A stretch of 5,915 nucleotides of DNA from Schlesneria sp. (GTDB lineage: Bacteria; Planctomycetota; Planctomycetia; Planctomycetales; Planctomycetaceae), in contig JANXOO010001403.1 in assembly GCA_025353525.1 (NCBI GenBank), positions 1 to 5,915 on the forward strand, written 5' to 3'. A model generated the notes under the pieces. It did no database searches. It saw only the letters and a program-made list of their open reading frames with translations, and was not told the origin of the DNA. This document shows positions 5,761 to 5,915 of this stretch, piece after piece (the stretch's first letter is position 1; the number at the start of each line of letters is the position of its first letter). A program made the position numbers and the translations under genes.

Positions 5761-5915
5761 ATGCCGAATACTGACAGTGCCAAGCGAGCCCTTCGAAAAA
5801 TGGAACGCCGCCGCGTGAAAAACCGACATGAACGGTCGACGTTGCGAACGTCCGTCAAGAAGGTTCGTACAACAGCCGCTGCTGCCTCAACCGATTCGGC
5901 AAAGATTGTCGATGC
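5761..5915 (+). CDS. rpsT: Ribosomal protein bS20 (30S subunit), 3' end outside window
   Basis: The visible 51 complete codons read MPNTDSAKRALRKMERRR, then VKNRHERSTLRTSVKKVR, then an alanine-rich stretch. This is the characteristic start of bS20 (typical form MANxxSAKKRxRxxxKRRxRNxxxxSxxRTxxKK). bS20 is a small, very basic helical-bundle protein of about 85-90 residues that binds 16S rRNA in the body of the 30S subunit early in assembly. The ATG at 5761 gives the family's normal start with no extension. No Shine-Dalgarno sequence precedes it. The gene has its own probable promoter and a strong leader hairpin. The frame is still open at the window edge; roughly the last 35-40 residues are missing. 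Confidence 0.93.
   Translation, partial: MPNTDSAKRALRKMERRRVKNRHERSTLRTSVKKVRTTAAAASTDSAKIVD

Overview
The window looks like a stretch of chromosome from a planctomycete-type bacterium with moderate-to-high G+C. This is inference. It rests on the mostly weak or absent Shine-Dalgarno sequences, on the style of the two lineage-type hypothetical proteins (a membrane protein with a soluble C-terminal domain and a small lysine-rich protein), and on the form of the glutamine synthetase. No rRNA or other species marker is present. All supported genes lie on the + strand.

Layout: (1) 1-368, the 3' end of a YfcE-type metallophosphoesterase. (2) 369-578, an intergenic region with a long near-perfect hairpin (380-435) flanked by A5 and T5 tracts, which looks like a bidirectional terminator and/or a REP-like palindromic repeat, then an AT-rich probable promoter. 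(3) 579-1313, an OmpR-family response regulator with no adjacent kinase. (4) 1499-2479, an unrecognised four-helix membrane protein with a soluble C-terminal domain. (5) 2480-2984, about 500 bp without a convincing gene, holding an 8-bp inverted repeat, a 12-bp tandem repeat and a weak sigma-54-like site. (6) 2985-4397, type I glutamine synthetase (glnA), followed after 7 bp by (7) 4405-5106, a VIT/CCC1-family iron/manganese transporter. (8) 5107-5243, an intergenic region with a CRP/FNR-like palindrome. (9) 5244-5609, a small basic probable nucleic-acid-binding protein. (10) 5610-5760, a structured intergenic region with a promoter and a strong hairpin. (11) 5761-end, the start of rpsT (ribosomal protein bS20), cut by the window edge.

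The window is mainly housekeeping: nitrogen assimilation, metal handling, signalling and a ribosomal protein. The genes do not form one pathway. The only tight coupling is glnA with the VIT transporter. I see no evidence of a defence system, phage, CRISPR array or biosynthetic cluster. The points most worth a second look are the hairpin at 380-435, the rpsT leader hairpin, the CRP-like site before the small basic protein, and the two unrecognised proteins.
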